From SIG603 sp963611165 (GTDB lineage Bacteria > Bacillota > Clostridia > Oscillospirales > Acutalibacteraceae): DNA of 15,002 nucleotides. The DNA lies in assembly GCA_963611165.1 (NCBI GenBank), contig CAVDQG010000050.1, positions 1 through 15,002 of the forward strand. Reading direction: 5' to 3'. The stretch's first letter is position 1. The number at the start of each line of letters is the position of its first letter. The position numbers and the translations under genes were made by a program. This document shows, piece after piece, positions 1 to 7,700 of the stretch. Below the pieces are notes generated by a model. It was not told where the DNA came from, did no database searches, and saw nothing but the letters and a program-made list of their open reading frames with translations.

Positions 1-2151
1 TGGGACGGCAGAGAGCTGATGCCTGACTTTGATGTGTTTGTCGCAAAGGACGGCGAAACCTATCGCTATCTCATCAACAACGCAAATTTTGAGTCGTTCA
101 TCAAGGTTGTGAAGGTGGATGCCGAAACCGGTAAAACCATTCCGTATGCCGGTGCAGGATTTCAGATTTACGATCCGGACGGCAATAAGGTCACGATGAC
201 CTTTACCTATCCCTCTGTTACTACCATCGATACCTTCTACACCAACGACGAGGGTAAGCTCATCACTCCCGAAAAGTTGGAATACGGCAGTGGATATAAG
301 CTCGTTGAGGTTTCCGCTCCTTACGGCTATGTACTGAGCAACGAGGCAGTTTCTTTTGATGTCACCGAGGATAACTCCACCGAAGAAAGTGGCGTTAAGG
401 TCATTGAGGTGAAGCTTGCCAATGTCGCACAGAAGGGCGTAATCAAAATCTCCAAGTCAGGCGAGGTATTCGCCACTGTCACCGAGGCGGACGGCGTATA
501 TCAGCCTGTTTACGAGGTACAGGGACTCGCGGGGGCAACCTATGAGATTATCGCCGCTGAGGATATCAAGACGCTTGATGGTACGCTTCGTTACAGTGCC
601 GGCGAGGTTGTGGATACCGTAACTACCGATGAAAACGGTATGGCTGAGAGCAAGGCACTCTATCTCGGAAAATATGAGATTAAGGAAACTTACGCGCCCT
701 ATGGAATGGTACTGAACGGTGAAACTCACACCGCAGTGCTCGTGTACGCAGGTCAGGAGATTGAAATCACTGAAACCGCCGCAAGCTTTACAAATGACAG
801 ACAGAAGGCACAGCTGGCACTCACCAAAGTGCTTGAACAGAACAAGCAGTTCGGCATCGGCACGAACAATGAGCTTTCGGCAGTCACCTTCGGATTCTAC
901 GCAGCGGAGGAGCTCACAGCGGCGGACGGCAGCAAGATTCCCGCCGACGGTCTTATTGAAATCATGTCGGTTGATGAAAACGGCAAGGCAACGCTTAAGA
1001 GTGACATTCCATTCGGCAGCTACTATGTGAAAGAGCTTAGCACTGACAGCCACTATGTTCTCTCCAATGAGAAATATCCCGTTGTATTTGATTACGCGGG
1101 ACAGGATACGGCAACTGTCGAACTCAAAGCTAACGACGGCAAGAGCATTTCCAATGAGCTTATCTACGGCAGCGTTAACGGTCTCAAGAAGAACGAAAAC
1201 GGCAACGGTCTCGGCGGTGCGACCATCGGCCTCTATACAACCGACGGGAAAGAGCCGATTCTCACAACCAAGTCCGCAGACGACGGCAGCTTTTCCTTTG
1301 AGAATGTTCTTTACGGTGAGTATGTCATCAAAGAGATTGAGGCACCCACAGGCTACGTTCTCGACAGCACTCCTCACTCGGTGAAAATCGATAAGGACGG
1401 CGCGGTTGTTGAGATTGAACTCACAAATACCGTCATTCGCGGAAGCGTTCAGCTCACCAAGGTGGACAAGGATTATCCCGATCATCATCTGAGTGGTGCG
1501 GAGTTTGAAGTGTACAAGGACGGCAAGTCCATCGGCAAGCTGGAGGAGCTCTCCGACGGTGTGTACAAGATGGATAATCTCGAATACGGTGAATACACCT
1601 TGAAGGAAACGAAAGCTCCCAACGGTTTCTATCTCGATGAAAAGACCTACACCTTTGCCATCAAGGAAAACGGTGCGACGGTAGTTGTTGAGAACGAGGC
1701 CGGCAAGGGCTTCATCAACGAAGCACAGACCGGCAGTCTCCGCATTGAGAAAACCTCCGAGGACGGTAAGCTTCAGGGTTTCACATTCCGTGTTGAAGGC
1801 ACAGACGCCACCGGCAACGCTTTCTCCAAGACCTATGTGACCGACGAAAACGGACAGATCAATATCGACGGTCTGCGTATCGGTGACTATGTGGTCTCCG
1901 AGGTTGCAAACGATGCTACCAAGGCATATGTGCTCCCCGACAATGTAACCGTCACGGTTCACGCGGAGAAAACAGTTGTCGCGAAATTCCATAATAAGCT
2001 GATCCCCGAAACTCCGGATGTTCCGAAAACCGGTGACAACACAAATATGACGCTGTGGGCAGCGCTTGCGGGAGCTTCTCTCGTAGGCGCAGGCATCGCG
2101 GCGTTCTTCACATTCAGAAAGAGAAAGGAGACCGGACGTCATGAGCGCTAA
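1..2151 (+). CDS. SpaA/Cna_B-type pilin-like surface adhesin, 5' truncated
   Basis: The reading frame is open from base 1, so the true start lies upstream and the Met at base 19 is internal. Numbering from that Met (710 residues), six Cna_B-type beta domains follow each other. Each has a Lys near its first strand, a central Glu and a closing Asn: K32/E97/N135, K146/E223/N259, K270/E339/N379, K390/E439/N470, K481/E530/N567 and K578/E628/N659. This is the triad that forms Lys-Asn isopeptide bonds in this family. Four domains keep the APxG-type loop after the Glu; domains 3 and 6 do not. The C terminus is a sorting signal: VPKTG (668-672), a hydrophobic segment (about 678-698) and a basic tail (RKRK). 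Known family members are sortase-anchored to the wall or assembled into pili. A role in cell contact during conjugation is inference. No sortase gene is visible here. Confidence 0.93.
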   Translation, partial: WDGRELMPDFDVFVAKDGETYRYLINNANFESFIKVVKVDAETGKTIPYAGAGFQIYDPDGNKVTMTFTYPSVTTIDTFYTNDEGKLITPEKLEYGSGYKLVEVSAPYGYVLSNEAVSFDVTEDNSTEESGVKVIEVKLANVAQKGVIKISKSGEVFATVTEADGVYQPVYEVQGLAGATYEIIAAEDIKTLDGTLRYSAGEVVDTVTTDENGMAESKALYLGKYEIKETYAPYGMVLNGETHTAVLVYAGQEIEITETAASFTNDRQKAQLALTKVLEQNKQFGIGTNNELSAVTFGFYAAEELTAADGSKIPADGLIEIMSVDENGKATLKSDIPFGSYYVKELSTDSHYVLSNEKYPVVFDYAGQDTATVELKANDGKSISNELIYGSVNGLKKNENGNGLGGATIGLYTTDGKEPILTTKSADDGSFSFENVLYGEYVIKEIEAPTGYVLDSTPHSVKIDKDGAVVEIELTNTVIRGSVQLTKVDKDYPDHHLSGAEFEVYKDGKSIGKLEELSDGVYKMDNLEYGEYTLKETKAPNGFYLDEKTYTFAIKENGATVVVENEAGKGFINEAQTGSLRIEKTSEDGKLQGFTFRVEGTDATGNAFSKTYVTDENGQINIDGLRIGDYVVSEVANDATKAYVLPDNVTVTVHAEKTVVAKFHNKLIPETPDVPKTGDNTNMTLWAALAGASLVGAGIAAFFTFRKRKETGRHER

Positions 2152-2230
2152 AATGATTATCGGCATCGGGCTTGTGGTGTTTATCATCGCAGGTCTTGTT
2201 TTTGTGAAGCTGAGAACAAGAAATAAATAA
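2141..2230 (+). CDS. 29-residue single-span membrane peptide
   Basis: This very short gene starts inside the last codons of the adhesin gene, in another frame. GAAAGGAG at 2123-2130 lies 10 nt before its ATG. The peptide begins MSAKMIIGIG, continues as one hydrophobic stretch (about residues 5-22) and ends in the basic tail KLRTRNK before TAA. This fits a single transmembrane helix with a positive cytoplasmic end. The overlap with the adhesin suggests translational coupling. The function is unknown; a helper of adhesin anchoring or secretion is only a guess. Support comes from the ribosome binding site, the overlap and the amphiphilic layout, not from recognised homology. Confidence 0.55.
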   Translation: MSAKMIIGIGLVVFIIAGLVFVKLRTRNK

Positions 2231-2242
2231 AGGCACGGCGGG

Positions 2243-2269
2243 CGGCGGCATCTGAACACGGTGCCGCCG
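2243..2269 (+). other. GC-rich hairpin between adhesin and DUF4314 genes
   Basis: CGGCGGCA (2243-2250) is perfectly complementary to TGCCGCCG (2262-2269), giving an 8-bp stem with an 11-nt loop. G-U pairs can extend it at the base. No U-run follows, so it is not a classical intrinsic terminator. It sits about 24 nt before the next start codon and could be an mRNA processing or stability element between the adhesin and accessory genes. Confidence 0.4.
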
Positions 2270-2292
2270 TTCCGCTTTGAGGAGGAACAAAC

Positions 2293-2538
2293 ATGTTTAT
2301 AGACTGGGACCAAATCGAGCAAATCAAGAAGAGATATCCGCACGGCACGCAGATTATCGTAAATCAGATGGGCGATGATCCGCATCCTATTCCGCCCGGT
2401 ACAAAGGGCGCGGTGCTGTTCGTGGACGATATCGGCACGGTTCACTGCCGCTTTGAAAACGGCAGGCGTCTGGGCCTTGTACCCGGTGAGGATAGCTTCA
2501 GCATCGTAAAAGAGAAAGACAGAGGTGACGCACGATGA
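2293..2538 (+). CDS. DUF4314 domain protein
   Basis: This 81-residue protein matches the DUF4314 pattern as I know it: an N-terminal helix ending in RYPHGTQIIVNQM, then PIPPGTKGAV, then VDDIGTVHCRFENGRRLGLV and PGEDSF. The PPGTxGxVxxVDDIGxxHxxxxNGR core suggests a small SH3-like beta barrel filling nearly the whole protein. DUF4314 proteins are common in conjugative transposons of Clostridia and have no assigned activity. The start has a strong GAGGAGG site at 2279-2285, 7 nt before the ATG. The stop overlaps the next start as ATGA, so it is the first gene of a tightly coupled run of five. Confidence 0.88.
   Translation: MFIDWDQIEQIKKRYPHGTQIIVNQMGDDPHPIPPGTKGAVLFVDDIGTVHCRFENGRRLGLVPGEDSFSIVKEKDRGDAR
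2522..2538 (+). repeat. Recurrent gene-junction motif, copy 1
   Basis: GAGGTGACGCACGATGA. It encodes the upstream protein's last residues (RGDAR-stop) and carries the GAGGTG ribosome binding site and the ATGA start/stop overlap for the next gene. It is copy 1 of 4 of the consensus GAGGTGANGCRCGATGA. Confidence 0.85.
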
Positions 2539-3251
2539 GTATTGAAATAACGGTAAGGCCAACTACAAGGGCAGAAGACCTTTACACCTACACGCAGTCC
2601 ACGCAGATTCAGGGACAGACCGGATGCATCGGCCACCTGAGAGCGGATATGGACTCTAACGGCGAGGGCTTTTTCTCTTCATGGGATAACCACAGAGATT
2701 ATCTGAAAACCGATGAATTTAAGACCGAGTTCGATGAAGTCATTAACGAGCTTCGTTTCGGTGAGGATGGCGCTTTTCTCAAGAACAGGCCGGCACTCGC
2801 AAAATATTGCAGAGAAAATCCGGACGCAAAAATGCAGACCGACGGCAACAATTTCGGCTTCCGCGTGGATACCGACAATTACAGCTATCTGATGCGTGTG
2901 AACCCAAACAAGGGCGAATACAACCTATACTGCTACTGTTATGTGCGCAAATGGCTTGACGGCCATCTGAAGAACACCGAGAAAGGCATACGCTTCATCA
3001 ACAGCAATTACAAAGAACAGTTCCGCATTCCCGACGGCGGCACGATCCGCATTCGCTACCCCGACGGAGATGTCGTCACGCGGCAGTGCCGGTATATCGA
3101 CGACTATCACCTTGAGGTCGGGCGCGGCGGGGACAACCTCTATCATATCTGCGAGTTTGCCGAGCGTATGGAACGCTGTAATGCAAAAGTCGAACCCGTT
3201 GACGCTGCGAAAGAATTAGAAACGCTGAAAAATCGAGGTGAGGCACGATGA
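2535..3251 (+). CDS. Conserved mobile-element accessory protein, 238 residues, unknown function
   Basis: I recognise this type of protein from clostridial conjugative elements but can assign no function. The N-terminal half carries YTYTQSTQIQGQTGCIGHLR followed by a DMDSNGEGFFSSW segment and an acidic DEFKTEFDEVINELRF helix. The middle has GFRVDTDNYSYLMRVNPNKGEYNLYCYCYVRKWL, rich in aromatics. The C-terminal part (about 165-220) reads IPDGGTIRIRYPDGDVVTRQCRYIDDYH and ends LYHICEFAERMER. There is no signal peptide and no membrane span, so it is probably cytoplasmic. Its ATG overlaps the DUF4314 stop, with GAGGTG 7 nt upstream, and its own end repeats the same junction sequence. A role in protecting or modulating incoming element DNA is inference from context only. 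Confidence 0.8.
   Translation: MSIEITVRPTTRAEDLYTYTQSTQIQGQTGCIGHLRADMDSNGEGFFSSWDNHRDYLKTDEFKTEFDEVINELRFGEDGAFLKNRPALAKYCRENPDAKMQTDGNNFGFRVDTDNYSYLMRVNPNKGEYNLYCYCYVRKWLDGHLKNTEKGIRFINSNYKEQFRIPDGGTIRIRYPDGDVVTRQCRYIDDYHLEVGRGGDNLYHICEFAERMERCNAKVEPVDAAKELETLKNRGEAR
3235..3251 (+). repeat. Recurrent gene-junction motif, copy 2
   Basis: GAGGTGAGGCACGATGA. It encodes RGEAR-stop of the 238-residue protein and supplies the ribosome binding site and overlapping start of the next gene. It differs from copy 1 at one base. Confidence 0.85.
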
Positions 3252-3799
3252 CAGTCAAAGACGAACGCCATGTCATATGGTCAAATTACGACTTGAATTT
3301 TGATGATTGGAAAGACGATTTAGCGGAGGAATATCCCGATGCAAGTCCGTCTATGCTTGAGGATTTGATGTATGAGCGCAACGGAGAGTATCTCGATGAT
3401 GAGCGTGCCAATCTCAATATTCAGCTCAATGAGCCGATTCTTGTTATCGCCGATCTCGGCCTCTGGAACGGCAGACGCATGGCATATAAAGAAATCCCAA
3501 GCGGTAATATCCGTGACTGCCTTTATTCCGACTACGACTACACAACCTGGTATGTTGACAGAAACGGCGATTTTCGCTGTGAGGATATCCACCATGACGG
3601 TACGAACCATTATCTTTACAGAGCCTACAAGGACGGAGTAACGGAGGCACAAAAGGACCGGCTAAAGGAAAAACTTTATTTAGGCACAGCAACAAGAGCG
3701 GATATTACGAGGGTGACAAAACGCCTCGGCGATGAAATCGGAAAGGTATACGGCTGGAGCTTTCCCACACCGCAGATAAGCCGAGGTGAAGCGCGATGA
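3248..3799 (+). CDS. Accessory protein of unknown function, 183 residues
   Basis: I cannot place this protein in a named family. It is acidic and soluble. The N-terminal section (NYDLNFDDWKDDLAEEYPD) is followed by a helix MLEDLMYERNGEYLDDERANLNI, then a hydrophobic strand EPILVIADLGLWNGRRMAYKEI. Next comes an aromatic DYDYTTWYVDRNGDF segment and a His-containing patch EDIHHDGTNHYLYRAYKDG near residues 115-135. A short charged helical end precedes RGEAR. The WYVDRNGDFRCEDIHHDGTNHYLYR part resembles a compact beta-hairpin domain but no catalytic signature is evident. The gene overlaps both neighbours by ATGA and should be co-translated with them. Confidence 0.75.
   Translation: MTVKDERHVIWSNYDLNFDDWKDDLAEEYPDASPSMLEDLMYERNGEYLDDERANLNIQLNEPILVIADLGLWNGRRMAYKEIPSGNIRDCLYSDYDYTTWYVDRNGDFRCEDIHHDGTNHYLYRAYKDGVTEAQKDRLKEKLYLGTATRADITRVTKRLGDEIGKVYGWSFPTPQISRGEAR
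3783..3799 (+). repeat. Recurrent gene-junction motif, copy 3
   Basis: GAGGTGAAGCGCGATGA. It encodes RGEAR-stop of the 183-residue protein and supplies the ribosome binding site and overlapping start of the next gene. Confidence 0.85.
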
Positions 3800-4065
3800 A
3801 GCAGAAAACACCTATCGCAAGACTTGACTATCTGGGCTTTAACGGCAAGGTTTGCAGCAGAATTGAATACAGCGATGAACAGAGCTTTTTGGCGGATTTA
3901 AATGAATCCCTTTATTACGGTGAGCCGCTGAGTATAACCCTTTACCGTGATCGGAACGGCAAGACAATTTCTCAGGCATTTTTGAAAGACCTCGATACTC
4001 TGCCGAAGGGATTTTTCATAGAAGACAGTCCCCACAGAATTGCAGAAAGAGGTGAAGCACGATGA
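3796..4065 (+). CDS. Small accessory protein of unknown function, 89 residues
   Basis: This short soluble protein has a recognisable layout but no family name I can defend. It opens with IARLDYLGFNGKVCSRIEY, then a helix SDEQSFLADLNESLYYG, then a strand pair EPLSITLYRDRNGKTIS, and ends near PKGFFIEDSPHRIAERGEAR. The size and alternating strands and helices suggest one small alpha/beta domain. It starts on the ATGA overlap with the preceding gene behind GAGGTG and ends in the same overlap with the LPD28 gene. The ordered stop/start overlaps and coherent charge pattern support a real gene. The function is unknown. Confidence 0.75.
   Translation: MKQKTPIARLDYLGFNGKVCSRIEYSDEQSFLADLNESLYYGEPLSITLYRDRNGKTISQAFLKDLDTLPKGFFIEDSPHRIAERGEAR
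4049..4065 (+). repeat. Recurrent gene-junction motif, copy 4
   Basis: GAGGTGAAGCACGATGA. It encodes RGEAR-stop of the 89-residue protein and supplies the ribosome binding site and overlapping start of the LPD28 gene. This is the last copy: the LPD28 gene ends differently. Confidence 0.85.
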
Positions 4066-4433
4066 GAGAAGACGCAATGACCGAGAGCTTTGAAAATGTC
4101 ACGGTCCTTAACCACCCTATGATTTTCACCTGCTTGCGTATCGACAGAAGCACCGTTCCGGCGGGGCTATATATGTATGAGGTGCGCCATGACGATGACT
4201 GCCGGGGCAATCCTGTTCAGATTGCCGAGTGGATCATGGTAAATCATTGGGGTACGCTCATTTCAAATAAGCCGATACGCCTTGAGCCGAGTGCGAACGG
4301 CAATAACGCTTATCGGGATATTGACCCGGAAAACGATTGGAACTACGAGGGCACGCTGACAAGCGTGAAGGAATATATAGAGAAAAATCCGCCGACAATC
4401 ACAGCGGAAAAGAAACACGAAAAAGAGAGATAG
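4062..4433 (+). CDS. LPD28 domain protein
   Basis: This 123-residue protein carries the pattern I associate with LPD28 (large polyvalent protein-associated domain 28): a short lead into MIFTCLRIDRSTVPAGLYMYEVRHDDD, then a central strand ending in MVNHWGTLIS, then KPIRLEP and a closing acidic stretch before a helix (SVKEYIEK). LPD domains occur as parts of giant phage and conjugative-element polyproteins and as free small proteins; their biochemistry is mostly unassigned. MREDAM at the start has a second ATG (4077) that could also be used, but the first fits the GAGGTG spacing and the ATGA overlap. The charged tail KKHEKER lacks the RGEAR ending of the three genes before it. The stop TAG shares bases with the next gene's AGGAGG. 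Confidence 0.8.
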   Translation: MREDAMTESFENVTVLNHPMIFTCLRIDRSTVPAGLYMYEVRHDDDCRGNPVQIAEWIMVNHWGTLISNKPIRLEPSANGNNAYRDIDPENDWNYEGTLTSVKEYIEKNPPTITAEKKHEKER

Positions 4434-4441
4434 GAGGCCTT

Positions 4442-4771
4442 ATGGATAAGAAACAGGCAATCTGCAATTATCTCAGAATTTATCATATCGGCAGACGCAA
4501 TGCCGTTCACAGCAAGGAGCTTGAGGATATCTTCGAGCTTGACGGGCGCAATATTCGACGAAAGATAAGCGCACTCAGGCAGGACGGCTTTCCCATCTGC
4601 AGCGATGAATCGGGATATTACTACGCAGATAATCAAGAAGAGATAAACAATACCGTCGGCAGGCTTAACGAGCTTGTAACGAAGGTTTCAAACGCAAGAA
4701 CCGGCTTGCTGTTCGCATCTGTTATGGATACAGCCGAGCCGATGATTGAAGTCACGATAAAAGTACGATAA
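4442..4771 (+). CDS. Winged-helix DNA-binding protein, 109 residues
   Basis: The start is the ATG at 4442, with AGGAGG at 4432-4437 (4-nt spacing). A longer in-frame version from 4337 would run deep into the LPD28 gene and lacks a good site. Residues about 5-70 form a winged-helix fold of the HTH_11 type: helix AICNYLRIYHIG, helix SKELEDIFELD, recognition helix GRNIRRKISALRQDG, then a wing FPICSDESGYYYAD. The rest (EEINNTVGRLNELVTKVSNARTGLL) is probably a helix for dimerisation. It is likely a transcription regulator or a DNA-binding partner. It ends 13 nt before the helicase gene with no terminator between, so the two are probably co-transcribed. Control of the giant gene is inference. Confidence 0.82.
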   Translation: MDKKQAICNYLRIYHIGRRNAVHSKELEDIFELDGRNIRRKISALRQDGFPICSDESGYYYADNQEEINNTVGRLNELVTKVSNARTGLLFASVMDTAEPMIEVTIKVR

Positions 4772-4784
4772 GGAGGAGTTAACC

Positions 4785-7700
4785 ATGCCGAGCAAATATC
4801 AACTCATAACGGAGATGGCGTCCGCTGCCGCAACGGATATTACCTCCGCTGCCGAGCGTTATACGGATTTTCTTGTAACGGCGGCAAACAACTACAAATA
4901 CCGCTTTAAGGAGCAGCTTCTCATTCACGCGCAAAAGCCGGAGGCTACGGCGTGTGCCGAAATTGACACATGGAACAGGCTCGGTCGATGGGTTAACAAG
5001 GGCACCAAGGGAATTGCTCTTTTAGTGGACAGAGATGTTCCGTATAAGCTGAGATATGTATTCGATGTGTCTGACACCAACAGCCGCGCGGGAAGAAATA
5101 TTACCCTTTGGCAGATGAAGCCGGAGTACGAATATGCGGTCTCGGAAAGTCTCGCGGCAAGCTTCGGTGAGATTGAGGACGCAAGCGATTTTGAGCACTT
5201 TCTCATAAATGTTTCTGAAAACGCCGTTGATGATAACCTTTCAGACTATCTCACTTCCCTCCGGTCAGTCAAATATGGAAGCCTGCTTGAGGAGCTTGAC
5301 GGCGACAACCTGAAAATGTGGCTTGCGAATACAGTCAAAAGCAGTGTTGCGTTTATGGCTCTTGCCCGTTCGGGATATAACCCGAGAGCATATTTTAACC
5401 GAGAGGATTTTGAGCATATCTTTGATTTCAACACTGTTGAGGTCGTTTCCGTGCTCGGTGCGGCGGTCAGCGATATTTCCGAGATGGTAATAAAGGAAAT
5501 CGGAGAGACGGTCAAAGAGGTTGAGCGACAGGAGAAAAAGCAAAATCGCACATTTGAAGGAAGAAGCTATTTTGAATATCATAATGACAGAAATAAAAAT
5601 GCCGAAAGGAGCAATGAATATGGAAATGACCTATACAATGCAGGGAGATTATCTGATTCCCGATCTGACAGCCCCCGAGAGCCCGACACTTGGGAAATAT
5701 GGAATGCTGCGACGGACCTTCCTGCGCGAGCACCGCGACGGGATTTACACCGGGATGCTGCTGAAAGGAACGCTGAACAGCCATCTGTCACAGGTAGACA
5801 GACAGGCTACCGAGATGATGGAGCAGCTGACAGAACAGATGAAGAAGCAGTACGGCGTGACGGAACAGCTGAAAGCGGAAGATCAGATGAAGTGGGTGCA
5901 GATGATGAACTCAATCAGGCACTCGGCGGAGGAAGTAGTCCTGAACGATCTGATTTACGCGTAAGCCTTCCAACCGAAGAAGAACAGCAGCAAATCATTA
6001 CAGAGGCGGAGTCGGAAAAGGACTCCGCTTTTGCTATCTCTCAGGAGGATATCGACGCTGTTCTTACTCGCGGCAGCGGTATTCACGAGGGCAAGTATCG
6101 TATCTATGAGCAATATCTCAAGGGTGAGACTGCTGAAAAGAATATCGTTTTTCTTAAAGATGAGTACGGTATCGGCGGTGCTTATCCCGTAGTTGCCGGA
6201 AGAAATCTTGACGAAAGTCACGGCGGCAAGGGTATTAAAATCAGTCGCGGCAGAATTTCAGAGCCCGATTCCGAGATAACGCTTAAATGGAACAAGGTCG
6301 AAAAGCGTATCGGTGAGCTGATAACTGCCGACAGATATTTAAGCCAAGCCGAAAAGGATTACTACCCGACCTATCGTGCCGAGACCGAAGCGAGAAATGC
6401 CCGATGGGAGATTTCAAAGGAGTTTCGCTCCATTATTTACGACTATAACGAGTTTGTCGAGCAGCTTGGCACAAGTGAGAAAAAGCTGAATCTTTACTAT
6501 CTCTCCGACTGCTGGAATGCTTTCGGTATCGGCGAAAAGAAAATGTACGCTCGTACCTCTGAGGGTGACTATATTCTCCCCATGATGCGTGACGCGATGA
6601 ATACGATAATCGCGGATAACACGCATCTGACAGCACGCTGTGAGGCAATGCTCGAATCCCTAAACAGCGATATCGCAAAGTCCTTAGAGCCGACATTTGA
6701 TGAATTGAATCCCACTCTCGAGCCGGAGAAGGAATACCGCTATCATCTCGGTGATACCGTGTTTCTCGGCACACAGGAATATGAGGTGCTGTCTTTCGGT
6801 AACGATGAAGTTGTGCTGCTCGATATGCAGTTCCCTCTGTTTCACAAGAACTTGCCGAAGGATGAATTTGAAAACCGGCTAAAAGAAAATCCGCTGAACG
6901 ATAAGCTGTTGGAGGCAGTAACAGAGCCAGAAGTCGCCGACAACCCTGTGGCGAGGATAACGCTTGATACGGGCAGTAATGCACTCCACTGGATTTACTT
7001 TAATCCCGATGCCTCTGCCGGCGGACAGTATGTCAGCGGAGATCTTGATTTCAGTGTGTTTGAGGAGCTTATCGAGCAATACGACATTGCAAATCATCCC
7101 GAAAATGCTGAAAAGTTCAGAGATAACCTTGAAGAGATGTCCGATCAGTTCCTTGCGGATATCAACACGCCGTTCTTTTTCGATGCGGAAAACGATTATG
7201 AGTCTGATTTTGACTATGTTGAATTTACGGCGGATAATTTGTTGAAGATTCACGAGGATATTCTGTCACTTGAAGCGGACCGAGAAGCCGAAAGAGCAAC
7301 TAACGAATACGAAGCCAAATTTGGTGCGGATGGTACAAGACAGTTTCACCTGGGTGAGGAGCTTGACGAGCTTCCCATAAGCACGGTCGAGGACGGCAGG
7401 GTTGTTACCTATCCCAATGCCGAGGCATTGCTTGACGCTCAGGAAAACACCACAGACCTGACACCTCCGCCGACAGTAAAAAGGCCGCAGAGGGTTACGC
7501 CTCACATGCTTCATCCGGAAATAAGCACAGAATACCGTACCGACTTCAAAATCGAAAATGATGATATCGGAGTCGGCACACCGCTTGAGCGGTTTTATCA
7601 TAACATTCAGGCGATTCAGCTTCTGAATAAGTTGGAGAATGAAGGTAAGCTGGCAACACCCCCCGAACAGCGTGTGCTTGCCGATTATGTCGGATGGGGC

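Noticed and set aside
2243..2269. Hairpin as an intrinsic terminator
   Set aside because: No U-run follows the stem; recorded only as a hairpin.
457..2562. A 701-codon open frame on the - strand opposite the adhesin
   Set aside because: It lacks any recognisable domain, is cysteine-rich without pattern, has no sensible start signal and runs across three real genes. It follows from the codon bias of the repetitive adhesin.
4337..4441. Earlier start of the winged-helix gene
   Set aside because: It would overlap the LPD28 gene by about 97 bases without a suitable site. The ATG at 4442 follows AGGAGG and starts at the fold.
5521..5619. Longer N terminus for tnpV from 5521
   Set aside because: No good ribosome binding site and residues unlike the family; the ATG at 5620 has AAAGGAG at 8 nt.
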